The translations under genes and the position numbers were made by a program. A stretch of 64,000 nt of DNA, taken from contig JAQFVV010006220.1 in the NCBI GenBank assembly GCA_028023455.1, positions 8,351,852 through 8,415,851 of the forward strand, written 5' to 3'. The DNA is from Epiperipatus broadwayi (lineage: Eukaryota > Onychophora > Udeonychophora > Euonychophora > Peripatidae). Shown here one piece after another: positions 48,546-60,129 of this stretch. The notes under the pieces were generated by a model, which was not told the origin of the DNA, did no database searches, and was given only the letters and a program-made list of their open reading frames with translations. Positions within the stretch are counted from its first letter, which is position 1; every line of letters starts with the position of its first letter.

Positions 48546-51500
48546 TAAATACAGTAATTGGTATTTACATATTTAATACTTCTATTTCACCTGCTTTATT
48601 TACATAAATATGAAGACATAGATTACATTTTAATAATTTATTAGTTTTATGTGACACATTGACTTTTCATCCAATTTTTATTTTGAAGATTTAAACATGC
48701 AAACAAATGCTGCATTATCATAAGTAAAGAGTAATTTTCTTTTAATCTTAATCTTACTGCATTTATGCAATCTAGTGTAAGCTTTACTTATCTAAAGATG
48801 CTAGTTGATAGTGCCTAATAAATCTTATCCAATACTGTCCTATCAAATATCCCCAAAGTAGTTTCTAACTTATGACTTTCATCAATGAGGAGCTTTTGGA
48901 TTTTTGAATAGTGCATGTGGATCTTTTGGGTCTAATACATTGTTGTTCTAGCAGACATTTTTTACTTTTTTGTAGACATTACTGAATAATGAAATCTAGT
49001 TTATACTAAATGACATAAAGATAGTCAGATTAAAAGAAAATTTATAATAGGTAGCAAAATGTGTCAGCAAAGGCTACATGATGTTTTATAAGTTGGGTAA
49101 TGTCTTAAAAGTTAACAGTATAGATTCAGATTTTATTGCTGAATTTACAATTTATTATATTACAATCAGATTAACTAGAAAATGCAACTGATAGTAAGAA
49201 TAATGAAAGTGAAAATAAAGAATTATATTTCTAGCATAATTAGTAACCAGAGTACTTTAAACAAAAAATATGAATGGCTCATAATTGCCAATGATGAGGA
49301 ATGTTAGAAAATTCAAACAATTATTTGAAAATTATTGGCTTGAATTACATCAGTTTTATGCCTATACTGATAAATTATTGTCACTGGCAATTAAAATCAC
49401 TTTAAATAAAAACACTCATGTTTTTTTATCTAACATATATAAATATAATTATCAGTTCTATTATAAATTTGATAGGAAATAATACTTTTTTTAATCATGT
49501 TTTGATGTTTAAAATTCATGATAATAAAAATTTTAAAAACATATATGATTTTTTATCTTTTTTTTTTTTTTTATAATGAGAAGAGGAATTTAAATTTAGC
49601 TTATTGAATGATAAAACTGTTTTCAATATTGCCATTATTATGAATATATATGTTAAAAAAGTGTATACTATAAATATATGCATTAATAATAGATATTATA
49701 CGAAGTTTCCTATGCATAGATTCCAATATTTGTAAAACAATTTGGAAGCAAACACCATGGATATAAAAAAAACCTATTGCATATTTTAAATCAGCATTTA
49801 TAGAAAATTATCTTTAATATTACAAAAGCAAATATATATATATTAGTTCATTACCCTTTTCCATTTCAACAATATTTAACATTTATTCTAACTTTCTCTG
49901 ATCTCTGAAGTTCCAAGACAGTACAAATGAAAATCATTCAAAGTTTAATGTATTCAATAAATTTTAGTATTATATTCAATGACAAAAGATTTTTGGAAGT
50001 TTGTATTAATTAAAAGGTATAATAAATCATTTACATAGCATTAAAATATGACATTAAAAATTTAGGTTGGTAACAATTAAAAAAAAAGGCTCGAAAATTT
50101 TAAGAAGTGAATACTTATTATTACATGAAATAGCAAATGTATTACTAGATTTATAATAATGTCACACTCAAAATTATTTTTGGTACTCATGTATTAGAGC
50201 TGCTGCACCTTTTCACATTCATGTCATTCCATCCATAAATTTCTAGAGTTGCGATCCCATTAAATAAAACCTGTGATCTCATCAAATAACATGAACATTG
50301 GAACCTTTGACAAACTTAAGTGATAAATTTGTACACAAAAATAATAAAAACATTATTACAATACCAAATAAAAACAGGTAGTTGTGAGTTTTTGTCATGT
50401 GATTAATATATAATGTAAGTATGAAAATTTAAAATATCAAATTATATATATAATAAATTATATTTATTAATAGCACAAAACACATAAAAAAAATTAAATA
50501 ATAGTGTAAACATTTTATTGTTGAATGAAAACAAAAAAAAAAGTGAAACAATTTTTGTTTTGTGTGAATTAAAAATAATGAATGGATTTTTAAAACAAAG
50601 AATGTTTTAACAAGATGGTGCTAATAAAGTGTAAACATTTTATTAACTGTATTATTTAAAATTGAACTAGTTTAGTGGTCCTAATAAAATACAAGTTTTA
50701 TGATCAATAAACAATGTTAAGCATGAAAATTTAAAATATCGAACTATATATATAAGAAATTATAGTTTTAACTTGAATTCAGATCTAAATTGATATTCAC
50801 AAGCAATGAAAATATATTCTCAAAGTTAGAATGATTATGGTCAGACAATTACATCACATTAATGCTAATCCCAAAGTACCAATAATGGAATAACACCACA
50901 TAAAAATTAAATAATAGTGTAAATATTTTATCATTGAAGGAATATAATTTTGATAATAGAAAACATGAATAAGTTCATGCATGAGAGATTTTCAATAGGG
51001 GTTTAGATAAACAAAGATTAAGTTTTAATGAATTACTGACCAGAACATGGGTTCTTTTTTCTTCTTGCTATGCAGGATGAAGCTCAGAAGTGAAGTATTT
51101 CAAAGAATCATATTCAGGATGTACATAACATTTGTAAGTAACATATATTATTTAATTACTTATATAATAACAGAGTTGGCCAAAAAGGAGAGGAGAACAG
51201 TGCAATAATTTCATGGATATGTGTGATGTTGGTGATTCTTTTAAATATAATAAAAAACATATTTAAAATTTTGTCTTACTTGCAAATATTTCTGTCATAT
51301 TTCACCTTGACTTAAAAGTGGATTAGTTCAGATCCCATCCTTATATGATCAGATTGGGCACTCATTGCTGCTAATCAATGTGTAAACATGTGGATATCCA
51401 ATGTGTAAATATATGGCCAATGTGTAAACATGTGGCTGAATATCAACCATTGGTCAGTATAGGCAAATAGGCATGGTGCTCTCTGAATCTGATTGCTGTC

Positions 51501-51940
51501 AGTGAGGTTGGGGATCTGATAATAAATAGTCAGCCTTTTTGGAGGCAAGGGAGAGAATATCTGACTAACCTAAATGATAGAACACACTCTCAATTAAAAC
51601 CACTGCTCACAGTGAACATTTGTATTACTGTCATTATGCTACAAATCTGTGCAGTGAGGCAAGTCCACAATAGGACTAGAACCTGCAAAGACTGTCTAGT
51701 ACATCCAGAAGAGTCATTTGACAAACTTGAGGCAAGCTGTCTAATAAAGCCAGAAGAGTCATGGAACAGATTCATGAGGCAAGTTATTATATACAGCTGA
51801 AAATGAAACCAGTCATTTAGGCAATTACCTGCCTGGTATTACATGGGGATATATTTATGGATTGCATATTATGTAAATATATTTGATACTAATAAGTCAT
51901 ATTAAGTGAACTTCAAATATTCATATTTTTATTACTGCAA
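48546..51940. other. AT-rich intron with eroded MITE pieces
   Basis: 48775-48930 resembles the arms of the MITE at 12726-13193 (ATATCCCCAAAGTAGTTTCT). 50170-50320 resembles the family at 2854-3608 (TACTCATGTATTAGAGCTGC). 51378-51445 has three short copies of AATGTGTAAACATGTGG. From about 51300 to 51957 the sequence is probably the LTR preceding the Gypsy relic, because it ends in the family's CACAACA, but I cannot fix its start. Confidence 0.5.
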
Positions 51941-51953
51941 TCCAGGCCAAACA

Positions 51954-52245
51954 CAACAGATTTGGTGCAGTCTGGCAAAAGGAAAAATTTTTCCCTACAA
52001 CTGGAAAAATAGTATAAAAGATGCCAAATACAACAGATTTGGTGCATTCTGACAAAAGAAATATTTCCCCCCATAACTAGAAAATAGTATAAAATATGCC
52101 AAATTCAACAGATTTAATGCAGTCAGACAAAAGGAATATTTTCCCCCACAACTGGAAAAATTGTATAAAATATGCCAAATTCAACAGTTTTGGCATAGTC
52201 AGACAAAAAAAAAATGTCCTCACAATTGTAAAAATAAATGCATGA
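51954..52245 (+). repeat. Four 76-base tandem units carrying the Gypsy leader
   Basis: CAACAGATTTGGTGCAGTC recurs, with changes, at 51954, 52031, 52106 and 52182 (spacings 77, 75, 76). Each unit also contains ACAACTGGAAAAATAGTATA. The first copy sits at the LTR end, so the primer-binding-site sequence has been copied in tandem. The fourth unit is decayed. Related GATTCAGCAGATTC repeats continue to about 52410. Confidence 0.85.
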
Positions 52246-53033
52246 GTTAAAGACATTTGTCATATATTCTGCCTGAATAAAAATCAGATTCAGCAGTTTG
52301 GAAAAAATACACAAGTGCAAAAAAAACAGATTCATCATATTTACAAAATGGTGATAAAACTCATCACTTAGATTTGCCTGAATGAAAAACAGATTCAGCA
52401 GATTCATAAAAAAAATTGACTGCAAACATAATAGGCATGTCAATTAAAACCGTAAACCAATCATGAGTTTGTAACTACTAATAAAGTGATGGAAGCTCTC
52501 CCTAGTGGATTGTTAGCTTTGTTGGGAGAGCTACAAACAGTCTGTCAAAATTTAAAATTATGAGTGGTAACTCATAAAAATATAAAATAAAAATTGTTAC
52601 TTTGTTTCTCTTATGAAGAAATGAGGGAAAAATTTAAAAAATGGCTAATTCTATTGGCTCCATGGAAGCTTTTGATCCAGCCCATCCTGAGGGCTGACCA
52701 TGCTTAAAGAGCAATTAATATTTTATCTACAGGATAACCAAATAAAGAAGACTGCATAAAATTAGCCACATTAATGATCATAATAGATTCTCAAACTTAT
52801 GAGGTACTGAAATCTCATGACTTTCCACTGATTTTTTTTCTCAAAACCTTTGACGATAATACAGAGATGATATTATTTCAATCTCTGTATTCAAGATGAG
52901 GGGGGGGGGAGTGAGAGAGTTCACAACAAGAATCCGAACTTTGGTATTAAAATGCGATTTCAAAGATTTCCTGAATGATGCACTTCATGATCGGTTTATT
53001 TGAGGTATAAACAATCACAACTTAAGACTTAAA

Positions 53034-53375
53034 TTGCTAATGATGCCAGATTTAGATTTTGATTCAGTTTTGATCCAAGCAATACTAACAGAATCAATAG
53101 CTAGTCAAGCAAAACAATTCAAAAAAATTATTAATTATAATGTGCAAAAAATCGAGCTAAATACTGAGTCAGTCAGACACTCAGTCAACTCAGATAATTC
53201 AGCATCAATTATTATAAAGTGTTGCTACAGATATGATGAACAAATGCACACACATACAGAATGCCCACCCCATTGTACAACATGTACATTTTGCAAGCAA
53301 GGCAAACATATAAAGGCTGCATGTCTGAAATTAAAAAGACAGACAGCTGATATGAGAATGGAAAAATCCATTTGA
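53034..53375 (+). pseudogene. Gypsy gag C-terminus with zinc knuckles
   Basis: The reading frame of 113 codons has the family order: a helical segment (DSVLIQAILTESIASQAKQF), a first degenerate knuckle (CCYRYDEQMHTHTEC with one Cys changed to Tyr), and a perfect second knuckle CTFCKQGKHIKAAC (C-x2-C-x4-H-x4-C). Zinc knuckles bind the element's RNA during packaging. The frame ends at a stop, after which the linker to protease continues in another frame. Confidence 0.75.
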
Positions 53376-53489
53376 AAAAACAGCAAAGGCAATTATAAGA
53401 AAATCAAACAAGTTGCCTGTATAAATCATATTAAAGATGATCAGTCTGGATTTAAACAAAGTATTATAATTAATGAAACACCAATTACA

Positions 53490-53675
53490 ATGGAACTGGA
53501 TACATGGTATGCAATGTCCATTGTTTCAGGAAAGACTTGGGCTATCATTAATAAAAATAAAGAATATAAGCTGCACCCTAGCAGCAAGTCCATCACAGAC
53601 TATCAGGGCAATAAAATAAAACTATTGAACCAAACAACAGTTAAAATTACAATGCTAACAAGACTATACAGGTAA
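53490..53675 (+). pseudogene. Gypsy retropepsin remnant
   Basis: The 61-codon frame begins ITMELDTWYAMSIVSGKTWA and has TDYQGNKIKLL further on. In the family an active-site D-T-G-A is followed by S-[VL]-I-S....W and later TY.G..I. Here the active-site Gly is Trp, so the enzyme is inactive. It lies just after the gag zinc knuckles, as expected in gag-pol. Confidence 0.75.
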
Positions 53676-54004
53676 TCACAGTAACTTATTAGGCCATGAT
53701 TGGTTCAGTCACTTAGGCTTTGCAGTGACAAAAGTAAACCAGGTCACAACATCAAATCAAGCAATTAACATGATTGATTTGGAATTAAATACACCACTGA
53801 ACAGTAAGACAGTGGCTATATAGATCACTAATGACCCTGAATTTAAAAGATACAAAAATGGATCCAATAGAGTTGGCCAAATAAAAATGGATGAGTTACA
53901 TTCAGCCTATTGGACATGAAGGTTGAATCTCTCAACTGGACATGACTGCATTATCTGGGGATCCAGAGTAAAGATTTCCCCAACTGGATATTCCCAGGTG
54001 CTCT

Positions 54005-56028
54005 GTTATTACAATATTGTTATTATTTCAAATATTTGTATAATAATCATAAATATTTGTGGAAATTGTTATTTCATAGAATAATTTATGATTTTTTCCT
54101 TCTATTGGTTAAGCTATTACGTACATAAATTATCAAACATTTATTCACTTATTCTGTTATTAATAACTAGCACGTGTAATAGGTATCACTGGTCAAATGA
54201 CTAGCTTAAGAAATAAAAATTACTTTACTGAAACCCAACCTGTCATTTTTGGTTCTTGAATGTCACATTAACTGTTGAGCAACTAGCCATTTATTGTAAA
54301 CATTTATAGTTGCTATAAATTTCAAGCACTAAAATTCATTCTATCAGATTTAAATAAAATATTTATGAATAAAAAAAAAAAAAACTGACGTGTGTTGATT
54401 TAGAATGAAAATACTGTCAGTTTATTTAAAATTATCCCTTATATATTTCATTTAAATATTTTGTTGCCTTGTATTGCTTGGTATAATGGTACTGATAGTT
54501 TAAAGCTCAAAATCCATAATTACTATCCAGTTCTGTTATTTCCAATATTCCATTTTTTTTTACGAATTCCTAAACAATAATGTCATTTGATTATTATTTT
54601 TAATATTAGCTATAAATAATTTAAACTTTTGTAACATATAGTATATATAAATATCTAATGTGTCTCCAGTCCTCCATCTCACTTCACATGTGCCTGTCAT
54701 TTTAAAACGTTAAATGTAAAATGTCACAATGCCCAGATTCAGGTATCATTTTATTATCTTAAAATAAACTACATCATAATTGCCATGCTTTAATCTGCAA
54801 TGCGAAACTCCTGCATAATATTAATAACGATTACTATCTTTTAATGAAATATATTAATTTTATTAATAATTATTTATTAGGCTAAAAATTATTAATAGGC
54901 TACATAGAGAAAGATCAATATAATTTTTATTATAAACTATATACAAGCATAGGATTATTTTAATTTTAGTATTTCTCCCTCTTTTTTTTCACTTATGTAT
55001 AATGTATGCTCTATACATCACCCTTCAAATAAAATGAATTGAAAGAAATCTATGTATGTATACTTCTTATCTCAACTCTACTGTATCACAATCACCAACA
55101 GTGCAGAAATCAGACCATCCTCTTTCATTATGCATATATTTGGCAAACAATCATTACTTACCAAAGTGAAATAGAAATATCAAACACCTGAATCTTCCTG
55201 TCCCTCTTGACAGCTTGATCCATTATCTCACTCTCCTAACATAAAAAAGTTGTCATGAAGGTTTCGGTGATAAAAAAATCTGTGTCTGTATTCCTTTAGA
55301 ATTACATGCTGACCCTAGTTTATAAAAACATTAACTTTTATATGTTTATTTGTACATATAATAATTAAAATCTAAATGACATATACCCAAATACGGGGTC
55401 ATATGGTATGCCTTTTCTGAAAACTTACTGTGATTGTTTGATTAATTAATCCAGGACAAAAAATAATCCCATCTAATTCTTTTGAGGTTTTCTCTGAAAG
55501 AAATTAAATAATCATATGATTACTAGTTTGGGATATCATGTACATCAGCCATCAGGTTATTCTCAGAAATTCTATTAAAATAACCAAACTGTGACTTTCT
55601 TTTACTTATTTAACGGCAAATCAACTCAGATGCTTCTCACTTTTGCACCATAGTAAACCACATAGACATTTAAATTAGATTGTTAATAACTGTTTAATAT
55701 AATCTAAATATTCGTCATTAATACTTAAAAAATTATACAATAATAAAAGTCTTTTATATACTTTCCACACTGCAAATACAATATTTTATTATTTCAAAAA
55801 TAGCTAATAGTTTTGACTGTCAAGTTCTATTGGACAGTCAAAACTGTCAGTAATTTTGGAAATATGAAATAATTGAATATTGTATTTTGCAATGTGTAAA
55901 ATGAATATAAGAATAATTTATTATTGTCTGCTTATAATAGTAATGATATAGTAAATAAAAGAAATAAAAAAAAGTTTTTACTTTACGAACGATTTGATAC
56001 AATAAAAACACATTCAATTTTCACCTAC
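54005..56028. repeat. Intron end with a small fold-back at 55762-55900
   Basis: 54005-55761 is AT-rich with no recognised feature. 55762-55900 is a 139-base fold-back whose arms carry CACTGCAAATACAATATT and TAGTTTTGACTGTC, separated by an 11-base loop. It lies about 130 bases from the donor of the two-repeat ankyrin exon, so it could form a hairpin in the pre-mRNA near that splice site. Confidence 0.75.
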
Positions 56029-56226
56029 TTTATCAGAATTATTAATATCAGCTCCTTGACCAATTAGCAGTGCTACCATATCATAATGACCATTAGCTGC
56101 TGCTAGATGAAGACCTGTCCGTCCATGTTTATCTTTGACATGTAGCTGATTAGTTGATTTACTTAGCAATAAGCCAACGACAGCTGTGTGTCCACTCTGA
56201 GCTGCAAGGTGGAGAGGGATTGAACC
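56029..56226 (-). CDS. TRPN: TRPN ankyrin exon, two repeats
   Basis: 198 bases, 66 codons, exactly two 33-residue ankyrin repeats, phase 0 to phase 0. The acceptor is TTTAG and the donor AAA|GTAGGT. The first repeat holds SIPLHLAAQSGHTAVVGLLL and the second holds GRTGLHLAAANGHYDMVALL, ending GADINNSDK. The second is very close to the NOMPC repeat with GRTGLHIAAMHGH and GAEINATDR. These form part of the curved ankyrin stack next to the linker domain. The 34.7-kb intron begins directly after this exon. Confidence 0.95.
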
Positions 56227-56348
56227 CTAAAGCCAAAAATAAACACTTTAGAGTTTTTAAGAGAGTTTTCCATTTAAATATTTCAGAAATATTAATTTTA
56301 TAAAAATCATTAGTTTCAAATTAATAATAAAAATATATAACAACTTAC

Positions 56349-56456
56349 ATGAACACAAGTGGTGGAGTCTGCTTGAACACCTGGAGAATTAAGTAGAAGT
56401 CGAACAAGACTTTCATGACCACAGAGTGAGGCCAAATGAAGTGGAGTCAAACCAGA
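56349..56456 (-). CDS. TRPN: TRPN ankyrin exon
   Basis: 108 bases, 36 codons, phase 0 on both sides, with acceptor CCAG and donor CAT|GTAAGT. The product is one ankyrin repeat: SGLTPLHLASLCGHESLVRL followed by LLNSPGVQADSTT. TPLHLA and the following hydrophobic helix are the family signature, and the NSPGVQ loop matches NSAGVQ in NOMPC. It is separated from the next exon by an intron of only 122 bases, while the upstream intron is 5.8 kb and carries an RTE relic. Confidence 0.94.
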
Positions 56457-56589
56457 CTGGATTAAAAATAAAAAAAAGTTTAAAACATTTTTACAATATT
56501 ACTAAATTATAACTGCATTAAGATACTAAATTATAAAAAAATTACTTTTTACAATATTTTTTTTCAAATGTATAAATACAACTACTGTG

Positions 56590-56720
56590 TTATATATATA
56601 TATCATTAAAAACCAATCATCATTTAGACAATCCCAATATCAATAATAATCAACAATTTCTAACTGTTGTCAAGGTAACATTTTAACAATAACGGTGGAA
56701 TCTCATATATATATATATAT
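56590..56720. repeat. Second copy of the 40026-40135 repeat
   Basis: It carries AACCAATCATCATTTAGACA, CCCAATATCAATAATAATCA and TTGTCAAGGTAACATTTTAA, again set between (AT)n tracts. It differs from the other copy at scattered positions and has an extra AACGGTGGAATCTC before the second AT tract. Confidence 0.75.
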
Positions 56721-57034
56721 AATGTAACGATCAAAAAATGAGTGCATATTATGTGTTTTTTTTTAAAACTAAAAATGTAAATAAAAAACTATTTTCTCCA
56801 ATTAATGCACAAAGGCTTTTTCAACATTTTGGAATAATTGACCAATTGAGAAGAAGAAATTATTCACTAAGCTTGCCCAATTCCATATGATGCAGTGAGA
56901 TTTTTACCCATCAGTCATTTATAGTTAAGTATTCATTTACCAACCAATATTAGGTGGTTAACTGAATAACCAATAGAACAGCCTGTAATAGAACTCCTAA
57001 GTCTGATAAAAAATCAAAAAATCAAGTTTATGTA

Positions 57035-57105
57035 ATCCAAATTTGAACCCAGATCATAGGCATGTCAGGTGTATACATAGCAGTTGCATTACAAGTAAAT
57101 AAAAT
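57035..57105 (-). repeat. tRNA-like SINE relic
   Basis: On the minus strand a B-box-like GGGTTCAAATTTGG follows GCAACTGCTATGTATACACC at a tRNA-like distance. There is no intact fold and no target duplication found. Confidence 0.4.
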
Positions 57106-60100
57106 GTTTTTAAAATTACTCAAAAGAATTTAACAATTAAAAAACAATAAACATACAAGTTGTATAGTATTTTTATTATTATTCCTATATTAGATTAAAG
57201 AAAGAGCAAGTAAAATCAATAGGGCAAATAGAAATGTACAAAATCTCATAATGCTGACTTTCTGACTATATTGGATAAATATGGCTTATACACATTTTTT
57301 GTCATAAAATCATCCCATTCACAAGAGCAAATGCATTATGTAATTAAAAGTGCTAATTTTTTAATAGTTGGTTTTATCCACACACATCCACATGTTTTCC
57401 CAAATGGTTTTTGAAAAATCAATAAAATTTGCTCATATCTCTAATACATATATATAAAGATATTTAATGCTCTTTTAAAATTCCTACCCACTCAGAAAAT
57501 ATATTAAAATTTAAAACATACAATCATTAAGAAAGATATTGTTTTATTTTTGTTTACTATTTACTTTAATCTTTTCTTTTTGGTAATGATATATTTTTCT
57601 TGTATACTAAACAAACGCATGCATTCGAAAAAATAAACAATCTAAAAATATACTACCTGGTTAATTTTACTATGATACCAACAAAGAATGTCTGACAAAG
57701 GGTAACTCCATAAAAATAATATTTATTATGTATACCAAAATTTTATGATTTACTTATAGATTTTATATAAATACATAAAAAATTCAATCATTTACAGTTC
57801 AAATATTTTAGATGTTTTGCTGAAAAATACCATGATGTTTTCTGTAGTTTATAGATAGACATTATAATTAAATGCACATATATACCAACTTATCAGTGTT
57901 TCAATAACATTAATTTTGATGACATTTTTATTTTTTAAACAAAATATTTTATTATTCAAATTTTACAGCATTAATACTGCTTTATAACAGCAACAGCATT
58001 TGCCAATTTTTATTTATATATTCCAATGAATTATAGCACTTAATTTTAATATTAAGTGTGATAAGATTGTTTATCCAATGTAATTATTTAGATTCTCAAA
58101 AGATATGAGATCTTTTGAGCAAATGTTTTATAAACTTACTCCATCAAATACATTTTTTAAAACCCCTAAATAAACTTACTTATATGTGTACACTAATTTA
58201 GTACTGTTTATCTGTTGAAATAAAAAAATGAGAATGTACAATCTAAGATCAGGGACTTAAATAGTTTTCTCTTGATAATATTATACTTATGTCATTATTC
58301 TAGATACTGTTACAATAATATTCTGTCATATTCTCTAATATCACTCTCTTTCATAGTTTTTTCTACTAAGAGTTAAATGTATTCATATATTCACTCAATA
58401 AAAGTTCTTTCAAATACAACAGCATCCTATGATATTAAAATATTTTTTAAATTTTATAAAAACAAATATTACAATATGTTTTAAAATAATAAAAACAAAT
58501 TATATATTTATAAATCAAAAACATAAACATATTTTAAAAAACAAAAAATATTTTAAATAAAATATAGCCATTCCTTTTTATTTATCTATTTTATATACTA
58601 TAATCAATATTATTTTAAATACTCATTTTGAATAAATTTATTTTAAAACAATGTTATTTCCTAACCATACCAACATATAATCTCACATACATGCATACAT
58701 ATATTTTAAATAATTTAATATCTTGATTTTTTATGCTTCCATATTATTTTTTAAATGTATGCAGTAAATAAAATGTCAATAAATGAATTCACTGATATGT
58801 ACTTTATTTTATTATTACTACTATGTAAAATTATTTAGATATCCCTATTAATATATCATTATCATAATATATATGCATCATTAATTTCATTACATTGTCC
58901 TAAGAATATAAAATATTTTAAAATTTTTGCTGTGAGATAACATAGAATATTTTGATATATCAAAATTATTATAAAATATGTATGTCATTTTATATTATGA
59001 TGTGTTATTCAAAATTACTATTTAATAATGGTAAATTATTTTAATTATTTTTTAAAAATTAATTTAGGTAATTTTAGAATTAAAAATAATAGAAATAAGC
59101 TAACAAAATTTTTATGTAGATAATGCCATCAAGTTTAAATTCAAATCCTAACACTATAATGTACATATATTGAACACAACTTCTGTTACATAGCACACAA
59201 TAACATAGTATGTGTGCACAAATATATACAAAGTTAAATGGAAAAATAGAAATAAACATGGACAAAAATTTTGTAGATATTTTTCTACATATCCTGGAAT
59301 AAAACAGTCACAATAAAAGATTAAATAATTTTGAATTTAAAATAAAATTTTATTATAAAGTAAACAGTTAAAGTGATATAAATAAATAATAATATTGTAT
59401 TCTGATTTTGAAATTAAAAACAAGCATGTTTTATGATAAAATAGAACTGACAATTGTAAATATTTCTATTATCTATCCTTGAAATTTTTTAATTAATACT
59501 TGTATATATTTCTCTATCTATTTTTTAAAATCTTTGTTGCTTTCAAAAGGATTAAAATTTTCAATCAAGATAAAAAGATAAAAAGTTTATAATTTAATGA
59601 TTTTCTCACCTCAGCTGACCATATAAAAGAGTTAGCTAATAGTAGTTTTTCAAAAGTTGGCTAGTAATATTTTGAGAGGAGTTGGGAAAATAACAGTTGA
59701 TTTCCACAGTTTTACAGATAACTGCCATGAATCAGAGGTATCTAAAGTAAAGACAGAAGGAGGCAGCTGCTGCTGGTTCACTATGCAGGAGTTTAGATGC
59801 ATCTAGAAGGAAGACCCATTTCTCGGTCTCTATAGCCTTAAATGTGGATAAGATAGTTTGCTAACCTGAAGTCTATGTGGAAACAAATCAATGCCAACAC
59901 TTATCTAATTATACTTTTCTGATGATGATAATACCTGGACTATATCTTTCCTGATGAGTCAATCCTGGAATAGCCCCCATTAAGTTATTTCTATGAAAAA
60001 GTTTTTTTTCAAATTTAGTTCTGTGATTAATTTCATACACTACATTTTATTTATGACATTTTATTTATTTTGCTAACTTTTTTAATTTATGATAATCAAT

Positions 60101-60129
60101 TATTATTTTCTTCTTACATAAAAAGCCAT

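Larger units (their letters stand above)
52480..54004 (+). mobile_element. Gypsy-type retrotransposon relic with internal deletion
   Basis: In order along the plus strand there are a gag start region (IGSMEAFDPAHPEG near 52650), a gag core (KLATLMIIIDSQTYEVLKS in another frame), zinc knuckles (53034-53375) and a protease (53490-53675). A pre-integrase segment follows near 53880-54000 (HDCIIWGSRVKISPTGYSQV), which corresponds to the GC.LWG.RVVIP motif before the integrase zinc finger. Reverse transcriptase and RNase H, normally between protease and integrase, are deleted. Multiple stops are present. It shares LTR end and primer site with the relic at 4140-5830. Confidence 0.78.
21354..56028 (-). 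other. TRPN: TRPN 34.7-kb intron packed with transposons
   Basis: The donor is AAA|GTAGGT below 56029 and the acceptor TTTCAG above 21353. It separates the two-repeat ankyrin exon from the penultimate repeat. It holds at least ten distinguishable mobile-element relics listed separately, on both strands. 21354-26253 has no recognised element. Within it, 24300-26200 is pyrimidine-richer on the plus strand and could be a very old element, but I could not name it. Confidence 0.85.

Noticed and set aside
59590-59950. An exon or SINE in the slightly G+C-richer block
   Set aside because: No splice-bounded frame, pol III boxes or repeat partner in the window could be found.
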